A stretch of 64,000 bases of DNA from an uncultured Pedosphaera sp. (GTDB lineage: Bacteria > Verrucomicrobiota > Verrucomicrobiia > Limisphaerales > Pedosphaeraceae), in assembly GCA_903918755.1 (NCBI GenBank), contig CAIXFN010000046.1, positions 1-64,000 on the forward strand, in the 5' to 3' direction. The notes beneath the pieces were generated by a model that had not been told where the DNA came from, made no database searches, and saw only the letters and a list, made by a program, of their open reading frames with translations. The position numbers and the translations under genes are program-made. Position 1 is the stretch's first letter. The number at the start of each line of letters is the position of its first letter. Below, in pieces: positions 45,724-55,307 of this stretch.

Positions 45724-47181
45724 ATGAAAAGCCTCCTATTGCTGGGACTCCTTTGCGCCGGGTTAACCCGCTTGAGCGCCATGGCGGAAACCAACACCAT
45801 CGCCAATTTGGCAGGTCTGGAAGCGGCCGGGCGGTTTCGAGAAGCGGCCGCGGAAATTACCGCCGCCTTGAGTGTTGGCACGCTGCCGGCGGACGAGACC
45901 CGACGCCTGGCCTTTGAACGGGAGCGTTTGGACCGGATCCGGCTCGATTACTCCGACACCCGCGCCGAGCTTTTCCATGATTTGCAAGCAGCGGTGCGCG
46001 ATCTTACGTCGGCAGAGTTTGACGATTGGGTGAAGGCGGATTGGTTTGACAGCCGGGAGATTGACGGAACCGTTTACTTTTTCAGCTCGGGGGTCAGCAA
46101 TCTTTTCTTTCGCCACCCGGAATTGAATTCGCGGCGGTTGAAAGCCGCGGACCCCGCTCCGCGCGAACAATTGATTCTGGGAAATGTCCGGTCGATCCGC
46201 GCAGCGGCGCGGGAGGCCCAAACGCCCTACGTGCTGCCCCGGCAATTCCACGTCACGATGAAAGTGACGGTTAAGTCCAACGCGGTTCCCGCCGGGGAAC
46301 CTTTGAGGGTCTGGTTGCCAATCCCGCGCCGGTATCCTTTCCAATCGGATTTTAAACTGCTGGGGAGCAGCCTGCCGTTCAAATCGGTTGCCGCGGAGGA
46401 CAGCCCGATCCGCTCCGTTTATTTCGAGCAACCGGCGCTCGGGAAAGAACCCACAGAGTTCAAGATTGATTATGAATTCACCACGCGTGGGGTTTCTTTT
46501 CAATTCCAGCCCGAAAGGGTGCGCCCGCCCGACTTGTCCGACCCGGTCTTGAAACGGTTCACCTCGGAAGGGCCGCATGTGCGATTTACGCCGCAAATCC
46601 GGGAATTGGCTGGCCGGATTGTCGGTGAGGAATCCAACCCTTTGCTCCAGGCGCGGGCCATCTACAACTGGATGGCTGATCACCTGCTGTACAGCTACGC
46701 GTTGGAATACTCCACCATTCCCAACCTCAGCGAATACTGCCGGTCGAATGGCTATGGTGATTGCGGACAACAGGCCTTATTGTTCATCACCCTTTGCCGT
46801 TCCCGGGGGATTCCGGCCCGTTGGCAATCAGGTTGGAACCTGTTGCCTGGGGACACTACCAATCATGATTGGGCGGAAATCTACCTGGCGCCCTACGGTT
46901 GGGTACCGGTGGATTCCTACATGGGGAACTTTGCCATGCGCTATGTCCGGACGCTTCCCGAGGCCCAAAAACGGGAAATCCGTGATTTTTACTTCGGCGG
47001 TCTCGACCACTACCGGATGGCGGCCAACGCGGACCATAGCGCCGCCTTGGAACCCGCCAAAAACTCTTTCCGCTCGGATGATGTGGATTTTCAACGTGGC
47101 GAAATAGAAGCGGGGGGCAAAAACCTTTATTTCAACAAATTCTCCTATCATCTGGACTGGCATGAGGTGACGGCGCCTTGA
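45724..47181 (+). CDS. secreted transglutaminase-like protein
   Basis: 485 residues. Signal peptide KSLLLLGLLCAGLTRLSAMA. A C-terminal transglutaminase core has the catalytic triad: Cys347 in YGDCGQQALLF, His381 in NHDWAEIY and Asp397 in WVPVDSYMG. The middle part (about 190-290) is a beta-sandwich commonly found before this core. The reaction could be crosslinking, amide hydrolysis or peptidase activity on envelope proteins; the family is diverse. I chose ATG 45724 as it begins the signal peptide, though the frame opens at 45703. It starts 31 bp after valS and precedes mreB by 286 bp. Confidence 0.85.
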   Translation: MKSLLLLGLLCAGLTRLSAMAETNTIANLAGLEAAGRFREAAAEITAALSVGTLPADETRRLAFERERLDRIRLDYSDTRAELFHDLQAAVRDLTSAEFDDWVKADWFDSREIDGTVYFFSSGVSNLFFRHPELNSRRLKAADPAPREQLILGNVRSIRAAAREAQTPYVLPRQFHVTMKVTVKSNAVPAGEPLRVWLPIPRRYPFQSDFKLLGSSLPFKSVAAEDSPIRSVYFEQPALGKEPTEFKIDYEFTTRGVSFQFQPERVRPPDLSDPVLKRFTSEGPHVRFTPQIRELAGRIVGEESNPLLQARAIYNWMADHLLYSYALEYSTIPNLSEYCRSNGYGDCGQQALLFITLCRSRGIPARWQSGWNLLPGDTTNHDWAEIYLAPYGWVPVDSYMGNFAMRYVRTLPEAQKREIRDFYFGGLDHYRMAANADHSAALEPAKNSFRSDDVDFQRGEIEAGGKNLYFNKFSYHLDWHEVTAP

Positions 47182-47364
47182 AGCCGGAAAATGCTACTCC
47201 CAACATAATGAAAGTTCATTGAGCGGGTTTTGCACTCAATATTCGGGCGTTGCAGGTCACTTGCCCGGAAAAAACTCGCGACTCCCCGGAGTATGCAAAA
47301 GTCCAGTAAAAAGGCCGCAAAACGCCAGAATTGTGCCAAAGAGTGCGGATGTTATGAACGGCGT

Positions 47365-47374
47365 GGGGGGGGGG
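47365..47374. repeat. 10-G homopolymer upstream of mreB
   Basis: An uninterrupted run of ten G between the transglutaminase gene and mreB, about 45 bp upstream of the predicted mreB promoter. Such a tract can slip during replication. Confidence 0.7.
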
Positions 47375-47417
47375 AAGGAGTTTTTGGGATTGCTTGGCGC
47401 ACAAAGTGCTAATAATC

Positions 47418-47446
47418 TTGACGTTAGGTGGAACCGGTCTTAGTTT
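47418..47446 (+). promoter_or_regulatory. predicted sigma-70 promoter for mreB
   Basis: TTGACG (47418-47423), a 17-bp spacer, then TAGTTT (47441-47446), 21 bp before the mreB start. The -35 is 5/6 and the -10 only 3/6, so this is a modest prediction. Confidence 0.35.
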
Positions 47447-47467
47447 GCCCCCCGTTAGGCACAATTC

Positions 47468-48496
47468 ATGTTTGCGCAATTTAAAAGTCTGTTTTCCAAC
47501 GATATTGGAATCGACTTGGGAACTGCCAACTCGCTCGTTTACGTGCGGGACCGGGGGATCGTCTTACGCGAACCTTCGGTGGTGGCTATCCAGGCGGGCA
47601 CCACAACTGTACTGGCGGTGGGCGAAGAGGCCAAACGAATGCTCGGACGCACTCCAGGCAATATCGTAGCCATCCGGCCCATGAAGGATGGAGTCATTGC
47701 CGATTTTGAAATTACCGAGGCAATGCTCCGCCATTTCATCCAGAAGGTCCACCACCGCAAGCTAATAGCTCCGCGCGTGGTTGTGGCGGTCCCTTCGGGG
47801 ATCACGGAAGTGGAGAAGCGGGCCGTGAAAGATTCGGCTACGCACGCGGGCGCGCGTGAAGTTTATCTCATTGAACAGCCCATGGCCTCGGCCATTGGGG
47901 TGGGATTGCCGGTGCATGAGCCGGCAGGCAATATGATCGTGGATATCGGCGGGGGAACTTGCGAAATCGCAATCATCTCCCTCGCCGGAATCGTCTTCAG
48001 CCGCAGCCTCCGGGTGGGCGGGGACGAGTTTGACGAAACAATTGTCGCACACATGAAGCGGGCCTACAACTTGATGATCGGCGAACGCACGGCGGAGGAG
48101 ATCAAGATCCGGATCGGATCGGCCTTCCCGCTGGAGCAGGAATTGACCATGGAGGTCAAGGGCCGCGATCTGAGCGCGGGGTTGCCGAAGACCCTGACCA
48201 TTCGCTCAGAAGAGATTCGCGAGGCCCTGCAGGAGCCGCTTTCAAGCATTTTGGAGTCCGTCCGGATTACCCTGGAACGTTGCCCGCCCGAACTGTCCGC
48301 CGATTTGGTGGACCGCGGGTTGGTCATGGCCGGTGGGGGGGCGTTGTTGCGCGGAATCGACCGGTTGGTGGCGGAGGAGACGGGATTGCCGGTGCACATT
48401 GCCGATGATCCGCTCAGCGCCGTGGCCGAAGGTACGGGACGTGTGTTGCAGGAACTCCAATTTTTGAAGCAGGTGTCCTCCAGCTCCAAGGTTTGA
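47468..48496 (+). CDS. mreB: rod shape-determining protein MreB
   Basis: 342 residues, standard for MreB. Actin-fold signatures: [17 protein letters not shown] (phosphate 1), [17 protein letters not shown] (phosphate 2), and [20 protein letters not shown] (adenosine). The N-terminal [17 protein letters not shown] suits membrane association. It forms filaments that guide the elongasome. First gene of mreB-mreC-mreD-mrdA-rodA; mreC starts 38 bp after. Confidence 0.98.
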   Translation: MFAQFKSLFSNDIGIDLGTANSLVYVRDRGIVLREPSVVAIQAGTTTVLAVGEEAKRMLGRTPGNIVAIRPMKDGVIADFEITEAMLRHFIQKVHHRKLIAPRVVVAVPSGITEVEKRAVKDSATHAGAREVYLIEQPMASAIGVGLPVHEPAGNMIVDIGGGTCEIAIISLAGIVFSRSLRVGGDEFDETIVAHMKRAYNLMIGERTAEEIKIRIGSAFPLEQELTMEVKGRDLSAGLPKTLTIRSEEIREALQEPLSSILESVRITLERCPPELSADLVDRGLVMAGGGALLRGIDRLVAEETGLPVHIADDPLSAVAEGTGRVLQELQFLKQVSSSSKV

Positions 48497-48534
48497 TGCT
48501 CGAGACGTTCGCCCGGAGAGCCGCCGGGTGAAGC

Positions 48535-49353
48535 ATGCTTAATAAGGCACACTTTAAGGCCCTTGGATTCGTGGGCCTGCTGACGATTGTACTTGTTTTT
48601 GGACTGCCCCGGCAAACCGCCGCGCAGTTCAAGCTCGCCATCGGCAGCCTTTTTCTACCCCTTTTTGGTCTCAGCCGGACCGCCCACCACCTGACCCGGG
48701 AGGCCGGCGATGCCCTCGTTTCCCGTGGCGAATTGCTCCGGCTGAATGAAGCCTTGCGGCACACCAATGCCGTGCTGCAGTTGCAGGGGCAGCAATTGGC
48801 CGCCGTCATCGCTGAGAACGACCGGTTACGAGCCTACTACAACTGGCAACGGACCACCCTTTGGAAGGATCGTCTCCGCCTCGCGCGAGTGGTGGCGCGG
48901 GATCCCGCGAATTGGTGGCAGACCATTTCCATCGACCTCGGGAGTTTGCAGGGCATGCGGGAGGATCTCCCGGTTCTCAGCCAGGAAGGTCTTGTGGGCC
49001 GGATCAAGTCCGTGAGCTTGACGCGATCCCAGGTCGTGCTGATAAGCGATCCGGGTTGCAAGGTGTCGGCTGCGATTGAAGGAACCCGTGAATTGGGGGT
49101 CATTACGGGCAGCGCCAGCCCGATCAATCACACGCTGGTCAGGCTAAGTCACCTCGCCAGCACCACCGTGATCAAGCCCGGGCAAACGGTGCGGACCAGC
49201 GGTTCCGGGGGCGTTTTTCCCGCCGGAATTCACATCGGCAAGATCGCGGAGGATCCCCAGGCGGTTGATTTTGGTCAATCCAGCGAGGCGAGGGTCAAAT
49301 TGGGGGCCGATTTGAATGCCTTGGATGAAGTTTGGGTTTTGACCATGCCATGA
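48535..49353 (+). CDS. mreC: rod shape-determining protein MreC
   Basis: 272 residues. One N-terminal membrane segment (LGFVGLLTIVLVFGLP), a coiled-coil stretch (about 60-100, LLRLNEALRHTNAVLQLQGQ), then two beta-barrels with ARVVARDPANWWQTISIDLG, SLTRSQVVLISDPGCKVSA and TSGSGGVFPAGIHIGKI, the typical MreC landmarks. A periplasmic scaffold linking MreB to PBP2. Its stop overlaps the mreD start (ATGA at 49350). Confidence 0.95.
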   Translation: MLNKAHFKALGFVGLLTIVLVFGLPRQTAAQFKLAIGSLFLPLFGLSRTAHHLTREAGDALVSRGELLRLNEALRHTNAVLQLQGQQLAAVIAENDRLRAYYNWQRTTLWKDRLRLARVVARDPANWWQTISIDLGSLQGMREDLPVLSQEGLVGRIKSVSLTRSQVVLISDPGCKVSAAIEGTRELGVITGSASPINHTLVRLSHLASTTVIKPGQTVRTSGSGGVFPAGIHIGKIAEDPQAVDFGQSSEARVKLGADLNALDEVWVLTMP

Positions 49354-49898
49354 ACTCCCTCAGCCCCATTCTCATCTTGCTGACAGCTTTTATCGCGGTT
49401 TTTCTGGAAGCCTCTTTCGATGGCTTCCGCCACTGGCTGGGGGTCCAGATTGATCTGCTGCCGAGCCTGATTGTTTATGCCAGTCTGAGTTCGAGCATGG
49501 TGACCATCACGTTGCTAGCCGTTCTGGGGGGGCTTTGGTTTGACTCGCTCTCGGCCAATCCCTTGGGGATCACCGTTTTGCCATTATTTCTCGCGGGATT
49601 TTTGATCTACCTGCGGCGGGGGCTGATCCTGCGGGAACAGATATTTGCCCGCTGGGTTCTGGGATTGGCCGCGAGTGGTTTTGTGCCCTTGGTGACCATC
49701 GTGCTTTTGCTGACCTTGCGGCAGGCTCCATTGCTGGGTTGGGAATTTGTCTGGCAATGGATGGTGATGACTGCCAGCGGCGCGCTCCTGACACCGGTTT
49801 GCTTCCGATTTTTTGATGGGTTGGATCATTTGCTGGTTTACCGACCAGCCAAGGAAAGCAGTTTCCGTCCGGACCGGGAGATTCGTCGGGGGCGCTGA
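49350..49898 (+). CDS. mreD: rod shape-determining protein MreD
   Basis: 182 residues, almost all membrane-embedded (segments such as LSPILILLTAFIAVFLEASF, LLAVLGGLWFDSLSANP, ITVLPLFLAGFLIYL, and PLVTIVLLLTLRQ). Sequence similarity in MreD is low; the call rests on topology, length and its place between mreC and mrdA. ATG 49350 overlaps the mreC stop and fits better than TTG 49332. Confidence 0.88.
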   Translation: MNSLSPILILLTAFIAVFLEASFDGFRHWLGVQIDLLPSLIVYASLSSSMVTITLLAVLGGLWFDSLSANPLGITVLPLFLAGFLIYLRRGLILREQIFARWVLGLAASGFVPLVTIVLLLTLRQAPLLGWEFVWQWMVMTASGALLTPVCFRFFDGLDHLLVYRPAKESSFRPDREIRRGR

Positions 49899-49903
49899 AC
49901 CAT

Positions 49904-51919
49904 ATGCTCATCCTCGACCAACTTAAGAAAGACGACCCGCACTTGCGCCTGATGGCCACCGTGGTGGCGGGCGGCCTGCTGATTTTGCTCGCGGGTCTGT
50001 GGTGGGTTCAGGTGGTTTCCTCGGAATATTATCAGCAGAAATTGGATGTGCAGTCGCAACGCACTGTGCGCATCCCCGCGCTGCGCGGCAGCATCCTGGA
50101 CCGCGACGGTCGGCCATTGGCGGAGAACCGGCCAAACTACAACGTGGATTTGTATCTCGAGGATTTGAGCCCGAAATTTGACGCGGCCTATTTGACTGCC
50201 TTGCGGACAGCGCGGCAGCAACTGGCCCGAGAGGCCGCGGACAAGGCGCGGCAATTGGGCCGGAAACTGACCGCGGCGGAAAAAAAGCAATTCGTGGTGA
50301 CCGATGCGCTCGTCAACGAACTGCACCGCACCACTCGCTTCGAAGTCAGCAGCCAGATCGTCGCCGAGGTGGGGGTGCGATTGCAACAACCAGTCAATTT
50401 CACCGAAAAGGTCTTCGAGCGGCGTTATTCCGAATCCCGGGCGTTGCCACTGCCCATCTTAAGGCAATTAAACGTCACCAACGTGGCCCGATTTGAAGAG
50501 CAATCCATGCACACCCCGGGACTGGAATTGGATGTGCAATCATTGCGCTACTATCCTTATGCCGGGCTGGCGGCGCATGTGTTGGGTTATGTGACGCGGA
50601 ATGAAATTGCGACGGACGGGGAGTTGGCGGAATATAGCTACCGCCTCGAAGATTACGCGGGTAAGAGCGGGTTGGAGCAACTATTTGATAAGGAACTCCG
50701 GGGCGTGGCGGGAGCAAAATCCGTCCTGGTAAATAACCAGGGATACCGGCAAAGCGAAGCGGTATGGGCGCCGGCGGAGCCCGGGGCGAGTTTGGTTTTG
50801 ACATTGGATTTGGAGGTGCAAAAAGCCGCCGAATCCGCGCTGCAGGCCCACGGTCGGGGCGCGGTCGTGGTAATGGATGCGCAGAATGGGGATGTCCTCG
50901 CCCTGGCTTCCGCCCCGGCATATAATCTGAACATGTTCGTGCAAGGGCTGAGCCCGGCTGACCAGGTCCGGGAATGGCAGCATTTCAGTGATACCAACTC
51001 CCGGCCCCAGATGAATCGCGCCACCTATGAGAACTATCCGCCCGGCTCGATCTTCAAGATTGTGGTTGCCCTAGCTGCCTTGGAAGCGGGCGTGCTGAAT
51101 CCCAAGGAGATGTACCACAGTCTGGGGTATCGCATGGTGGGCCGCCGGCGGATCAATGACACGGCCAGCGCGGGGTTGTATGATCTTGATCGCGCCTTGG
51201 CGAAATCGTCAAATTCCTATTTCATCGAGCAGGGGCTCAAGCCGGGCGTATTGGCAAGGATCATCACGCTGGGACAGCGACTTCACCTGGGAGAAAAGAC
51301 CGGTTTACTACCTGGGCAGGAAACCAAGGGCGTTTTTCCCACCCCGGAGGAGACCATCAATTGGGGTGACGGTACGACGGCAAATCTCAGTATTGGACAG
51401 GGACCAATTGAAGTCACTCCGCTCCAGATGGCGGTAATGACTGCGGCAGTAGCGAACGGCGGTCGGGTGCTGGCGCCCCGGCTGGTGAGCCGGGTGCAGG
51501 CCTACGGTGCGGATCAGCCTTCGCAGGTCTATCCGGCTGGCGAGATCCGAGACAATCTGGGCGTCAGCCGGCACAGTCTGGATTTGGTCCGGGAAGCAAT
51601 GGTGCACGATGTGGAGGACGCCTCGGGGACGGGCCATCCCGCCCAGATTCCGGGCTTCCGCATCGGAGGCAAGACGGGGACTGCCCAGGTGGAAAAAAAT
51701 GGCCACATTGCCCGTGGCGCCCAAATCACCTGGTTTGTTTCGTTTGCCCCTTACGAAAATCCGCGCTACGCAGTGGTGGTCATGGTCGAAGGCGGGGCCT
51801 CGGGTGGGGGCACCTGTGCCCCGATGGCACGCCAGATTTATCAGGCTTTACGGGACCGCGAAACGCAACGAGAACGCAAGGTCACACCCAAGGTGGGAAT
51901 GTTAGGCCAAATCCCATGA
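49904..51919 (+). CDS. mrdA: penicillin-binding protein 2 (elongasome transpeptidase)
   Basis: 671 residues. One N-terminal membrane segment (VVAGGLLILLAGLWWVQVVS), a dimerisation domain with ALRGSILDRDGRPLAENRPN, and a transpeptidase domain with all three motifs: Ser382 in PPGSIFKIV (SxxK), Ser435-Ser-Asn437 (SxN) and Lys590-Thr-Gly (KTGTAQ). Crosslinks peptidoglycan of the lateral wall and is a beta-lactam target. It follows mreD by 5 bp and overlaps rodA by ATGA at 51916, consistent with one transcript. Confidence 0.96.
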   Translation: MLILDQLKKDDPHLRLMATVVAGGLLILLAGLWWVQVVSSEYYQQKLDVQSQRTVRIPALRGSILDRDGRPLAENRPNYNVDLYLEDLSPKFDAAYLTALRTARQQLAREAADKARQLGRKLTAAEKKQFVVTDALVNELHRTTRFEVSSQIVAEVGVRLQQPVNFTEKVFERRYSESRALPLPILRQLNVTNVARFEEQSMHTPGLELDVQSLRYYPYAGLAAHVLGYVTRNEIATDGELAEYSYRLEDYAGKSGLEQLFDKELRGVAGAKSVLVNNQGYRQSEAVWAPAEPGASLVLTLDLEVQKAAESALQAHGRGAVVVMDAQNGDVLALASAPAYNLNMFVQGLSPADQVREWQHFSDTNSRPQMNRATYENYPPGSIFKIVVALAALEAGVLNPKEMYHSLGYRMVGRRRINDTASAGLYDLDRALAKSSNSYFIEQGLKPGVLARIITLGQRLHLGEKTGLLPGQETKGVFPTPEETINWGDGTTANLSIGQGPIEVTPLQMAVMTAAVANGGRVLAPRLVSRVQAYGADQPSQVYPAGEIRDNLGVSRHSLDLVREAMVHDVEDASGTGHPAQIPGFRIGGKTGTAQVEKNGHIARGAQITWFVSFAPYENPRYAVVVMVEGGASGGGTCAPMARQIYQALRDRETQRERKVTPKVGMLGQIP

Positions 51920-53139
51920 TGCTCTTCCCGGCGCCCAAAGAGCATCAATCCCGGCTGGACGGCCTTCAGTTAGCCGCCGTCTTGGCGTTGATCGCCATCA
52001 GCGTGGCATTCGTTTACAGCGCGACGGCGGCGAGCGAAGCCGGGGCGAATCTGGCCTGGCACCGGCACACTTATTTTCGGCAAATCATCTGGTTTTCGCT
52101 GGGGTTGGGCTCGGCGGCAGCAGTCTGCCTGATTGATTATCATATTTTGTCCCGCTGGTCGTTGGTAATCTATTGGGGCTCCATCCTTACTTTGGTGGTC
52201 GTCCTGATTCCCGGGCTGGGGTCTTCTCACCATGGGGCAGGCCGCTGGATCGAGTTTGGCGGGATCCAGTTGCAACCCTCGGAATTCGCCAAACTGGCAT
52301 TCATCATGGCCCAGGCGCATTACCTCAGCCGGCCAGTGGATGAATTGCGGCAGTTGCGGATCTTCTGGAGCGCCATCGGCCTGATGGTACTCCCCTTTTT
52401 GCTCATCATGAAGGAACCCGATCTGGGGTCCGGCTTGGTGCTGCTTCCCACCGGGATCACGATGTTGTATTCGGCGGGGGCGCCCGGCCGTTATCTTGGT
52501 CGTTTGCTGACTATAGGCGGACTGGCGACACTGCTGGTTCTGGCGGATCTTTTATTTGCTCCGCCCCGGTTCCAGGTGGTCAAAATCCATGACTACCAAA
52601 AGAGCCGGTTGCTCGTTTATTTTGGGTTGGATTACGCCAGCTATGCCGGCCGGGATATCACCCCGGCCGAGCGGCAGCGGCTGCGCGAAAAACAGTTCAA
52701 CGCCTCGCTCAACGTTCGGCAATCGTTGATCGCGGTGGGTTCCGGCGGTTTGGGCGGGAAGGGCTGGCGGCAGGGCCAGCAAAACGGCCTGGGGTTTCTG
52801 CCCCAGGCCAGCAAGCATAATGATTTCATTTTCTCCGTGATTGCCGAGGAGAAGGGATTCATCGGGAGCGTGACGATTCTCACGCTGTACGCCGTGATTC
52901 TGTTCACCGGGATCAGAATCGCGGGCCAGGCGCGCGATCGTCTGGGTAAATTGTTGGCCGTGGGGGTGGTGACACTCCTTTTCAGCCATATCTTCATCAA
53001 CATTGGAATGAACATTCGCATCATGCCCGTGACGGGGGTGCCACTGCCGTTGCTCAGTTATGGCGGATCCTCAGTGCTCTGCTCGTTGATCGCGATCGGC
53101 ATGTTGCAGAATGTCCACATTTATCGAAAGGCTTATTGA
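51916..53139 (+). CDS. rodA: RodA peptidoglycan glycosyltransferase (SEDS family)
   Basis: 407 residues, about ten membrane segments. Conserved SEDS blocks: GAGRWIEFGGIQLQPSEFAK, MKEPDLGSGLVLLPTG, GLGGKGWRQGQQN..FLPQASKHNDFIFSVIAEEKGFIG and VTGVPLPLLSYGGSSVL. It polymerises lipid II with PBP2, its genetic neighbour. The FLPQASKHNDFIF block replaces the more usual FLPEQHTDFIF. The stop lies just before the RNase gene start. Confidence 0.96.
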   Translation: MMLFPAPKEHQSRLDGLQLAAVLALIAISVAFVYSATAASEAGANLAWHRHTYFRQIIWFSLGLGSAAAVCLIDYHILSRWSLVIYWGSILTLVVVLIPGLGSSHHGAGRWIEFGGIQLQPSEFAKLAFIMAQAHYLSRPVDELRQLRIFWSAIGLMVLPFLLIMKEPDLGSGLVLLPTGITMLYSAGAPGRYLGRLLTIGGLATLLVLADLLFAPPRFQVVKIHDYQKSRLLVYFGLDYASYAGRDITPAERQRLREKQFNASLNVRQSLIAVGSGGLGGKGWRQGQQNGLGFLPQASKHNDFIFSVIAEEKGFIGSVTILTLYAVILFTGIRIAGQARDRLGKLLAVGVVTLLFSHIFINIGMNIRIMPVTGVPLPLLSYGGSSVLCSLIAIGMLQNVHIYRKAY

Positions 53140-53144
53140 GTAAT

Positions 53145-55106
53145 ATGAGTGACCGGAATTTTTCACGGCGGCGCCGCGGCGGTATGCGCTTCCGACCTGC
53201 CCGGGGATTGACCCCGGATCCGAAACGCGAGGAACGCGCCGCCACGGAGGCGCGCGCCGAAATTGTCGGGGAAGAGGCCCCGCAGGACAAGGTGTACGAC
53301 AAAGGCCGCCATTCGGAGGAAATCGATCGGGCCGAAAATCTCGCGGCTGGCCTGCCCGCGGAAGGTGTGCCGGAGTCGGTGAGTGAGGCGGCTGTGGACG
53401 GGGAACACGACTTTCGCGAACCACATCTGGAAAGTCCCGCGGAGGAACCGGAAGAGAAGCCGTTTGAACCGGTCAAGGTACCCGAACGGCCCCAGGGCAT
53501 TGTGGAAACCATCCGCCTCGCGGCGTCCTCGGTGCTCAAGCGCGTGCAGCGCCTGATCAAGCCGGTTAAGCGCACGCACAAGGAAGTCATCATCAATGCG
53601 GAATCACTCGAAACCCGGGTCGGCGTCCTGGAGGAAGGCAAGCTGGAGGAATTTACGATCGAGCGGACCACCGAGGAACGCCTGGTGGGCAGCATCTTTA
53701 AGGGCAAAGTCCGCAATTTGGAAGATGGCTTGAAGGCTGCGTTTGTGGACATCGGGTTCGAGAAGAACGCCTTTCTCCATTATTGGGATATCGTGCCGAG
53801 CAGTTTCGACAGCGGGGTGGAATTGGTGGAACGCGAAACCAAGCGCCGCGAAAAGCCGCGCATCACGCAGAAGGACATTCCCCGTCTTTATCCCCCAGGC
53901 AGCGATATCATTGTTCAGGTCACCAAGGGGCCAATCGGCACCAAGGGGCCCCGGGTCACCACCAACGTTGTGTTGCCAGGCCGTTATCTGGTGCTGCTGC
54001 CGAATTCCGACCAGAGTGGCATCTCCCGCAAAATCGAAAACCAGCAGGAACGGCAACGCCTCAAAAAGATTCTCCGCACCCTCGATATCCCGGATGGCAT
54101 GGGCGTCATCATGCGGACGGTCGGTGAAGGCCAGCAGGTTCGTTATTTTGTGCGCGATCTCGCCCTCTTGCTGGAGGAATGGCAATTGATCCAGGAGCGC
54201 ATCAAGAACCAGCCCTCCGCCACCTGTGTTTTCCAGGAGCCTGACCTGATCGAACGCACCGTGCGGGATTTTCTCACGGAGGACGTCGAACGCATCGTCG
54301 TGGACAGCCAGAAGGCCTGCGACCGCATGCGGGACATGATTTCGAAGATCTCGAAGCGCTCGGCCAGCAAGGTGAAGTTGTATTCCGAGTCCCAGCCGAT
54401 TTTCGACCGGTTCAACATCAGCCGCCAGTTGGAGAATGCCTTCTCCCGCACGGTGCATCTCAAGAGCGGTGGATACATCGTGGTGGATGAAACCGAAGCG
54501 TTGGTGGCTATCGATGTCAACACTGGCCGGCATAAGGGAGGCAAAGATCAGGAAACGGCAATTTTAAAGGTGAATCTCGAGGCCGCGGAGGAAATCTGTC
54601 GGCAATTGCGTTTGCGCAACATGGGCGGATTGATCGTCCTCGACTTCATCGACATGAAACACCCCCGCGACCGTCAGGCGGTCTATCAGAGGGTTAAGGA
54701 TGGCTTGCGCCGCGACAAGGCCAAGACCCATATCCTGCCGATCTCCCAGCTCGGGCTGATGGAAATGACCCGTCAACGCCATTCCGAGAGCGTCCATGCC
54801 GCGGTGTATGAGGAATGCCCGTACTGCAAAGGCCGGGGCAAGGTGAAGAGCGCACTGACGATGAGTGTTGAAATCCAACGCAAGCTCAGCGAAATCCTGA
54901 AGAAGCGTTCCCGGGATGAATCCGACTTCCAGTTGCGGATCGTGGTCCATCCCAGTGTGATGGAGCGCTTGCGCAACGAGGATGAAAAGCATCTGATCGA
55001 AATGGAGAAACGCTACTTCGGCAAACTCTCCTTCCGGGGCGACCCGGCGTTGCACGCCGAGACGTTCAAGATCGTAAATGTGGCGACCAACGAAGAATTG
55101 AAGTAA
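53145..55106 (+). CDS. rng: ribonuclease E/G family protein
   Basis: 653 residues. An Arg-rich start (NFSRRRRGGMRFRP) and acidic region (about 1-150) precede the catalytic core: INAESLETRVGVLEEGKLEE, an S1 domain (GSIFKGKVRNLEDGLKAAFVDIG), ETEALVAIDVNTGRHKGG with Asp457, GGLIVLDFIDMKHPRDRQ with its metal-binding Asp, and a zinc-link CPYC (Cys558, Cys561). It matures 5S/16S rRNA and starts mRNA decay. It lacks the long C-terminal scaffold of RNase E, so RNase G-like; the N-terminal extension is unusual for RNase G. ATG 53145 is preferred; TTG 53136 would overlap the rodA stop. In Proteobacteria too, rng lies near mre genes. Confidence 0.93.
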   Translation: MSDRNFSRRRRGGMRFRPARGLTPDPKREERAATEARAEIVGEEAPQDKVYDKGRHSEEIDRAENLAAGLPAEGVPESVSEAAVDGEHDFREPHLESPAEEPEEKPFEPVKVPERPQGIVETIRLAASSVLKRVQRLIKPVKRTHKEVIINAESLETRVGVLEEGKLEEFTIERTTEERLVGSIFKGKVRNLEDGLKAAFVDIGFEKNAFLHYWDIVPSSFDSGVELVERETKRREKPRITQKDIPRLYPPGSDIIVQVTKGPIGTKGPRVTTNVVLPGRYLVLLPNSDQSGISRKIENQQERQRLKKILRTLDIPDGMGVIMRTVGEGQQVRYFVRDLALLLEEWQLIQERIKNQPSATCVFQEPDLIERTVRDFLTEDVERIVVDSQKACDRMRDMISKISKRSASKVKLYSESQPIFDRFNISRQLENAFSRTVHLKSGGYIVVDETEALVAIDVNTGRHKGGKDQETAILKVNLEAAEEICRQLRLRNMGGLIVLDFIDMKHPRDRQAVYQRVKDGLRRDKAKTHILPISQLGLMEMTRQRHSESVHAAVYEECPYCKGRGKVKSALTMSVEIQRKLSEILKKRSRDESDFQLRIVVHPSVMERLRNEDEKHLIEMEKRYFGKLSFRGDPALHAETFKIVNVATNEELK

Positions 55107-55141
55107 TCAGCGGATCTGACCCGCGCGGGTCATCCGATTCA

Positions 55142-55169
55142 GGGCGGCAGGTGCGAGCACCTGCCGCCC
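55142..55169 (+). terminator. hairpin terminator after the RNase gene
   Basis: Perfect 12-bp stem GGGCGGCAGGTG / CACCTGCCGCCC with a CGAG tetraloop, 36 bp after the stop, followed by CTTGTGTT. Probably ends the mreB-to-rng transcript. Confidence 0.7.
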
Positions 55170-55236
55170 CTTGTGTTCCCAGTGTCTCGTTGCGCGGCGA
55201 TCGCCGCAACGGATGGTTTTGTGGGGGCATTCAGCC

Positions 55237-55258
55237 GTTACAAAAACGTAACTTGACG
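55237..55258 (+). promoter_or_regulatory. inverted repeat abutting a -35 box before the cyclic-nucleotide-domain gene
   Basis: GTTAC-AAAAAC-GTAAC (55237-55252) immediately followed by TTGACG (55253-55258); 16 bp on is TACGCT, a weak -10. An operator touching the -35 is a usual regulatory layout. The regulator is unknown. Confidence 0.45.
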
Positions 55259-55307
55259 ATCTTCCGCCGCGCCCTACGCTCGCATGGCGTTAAGATCGCT
55301 TATAGCC

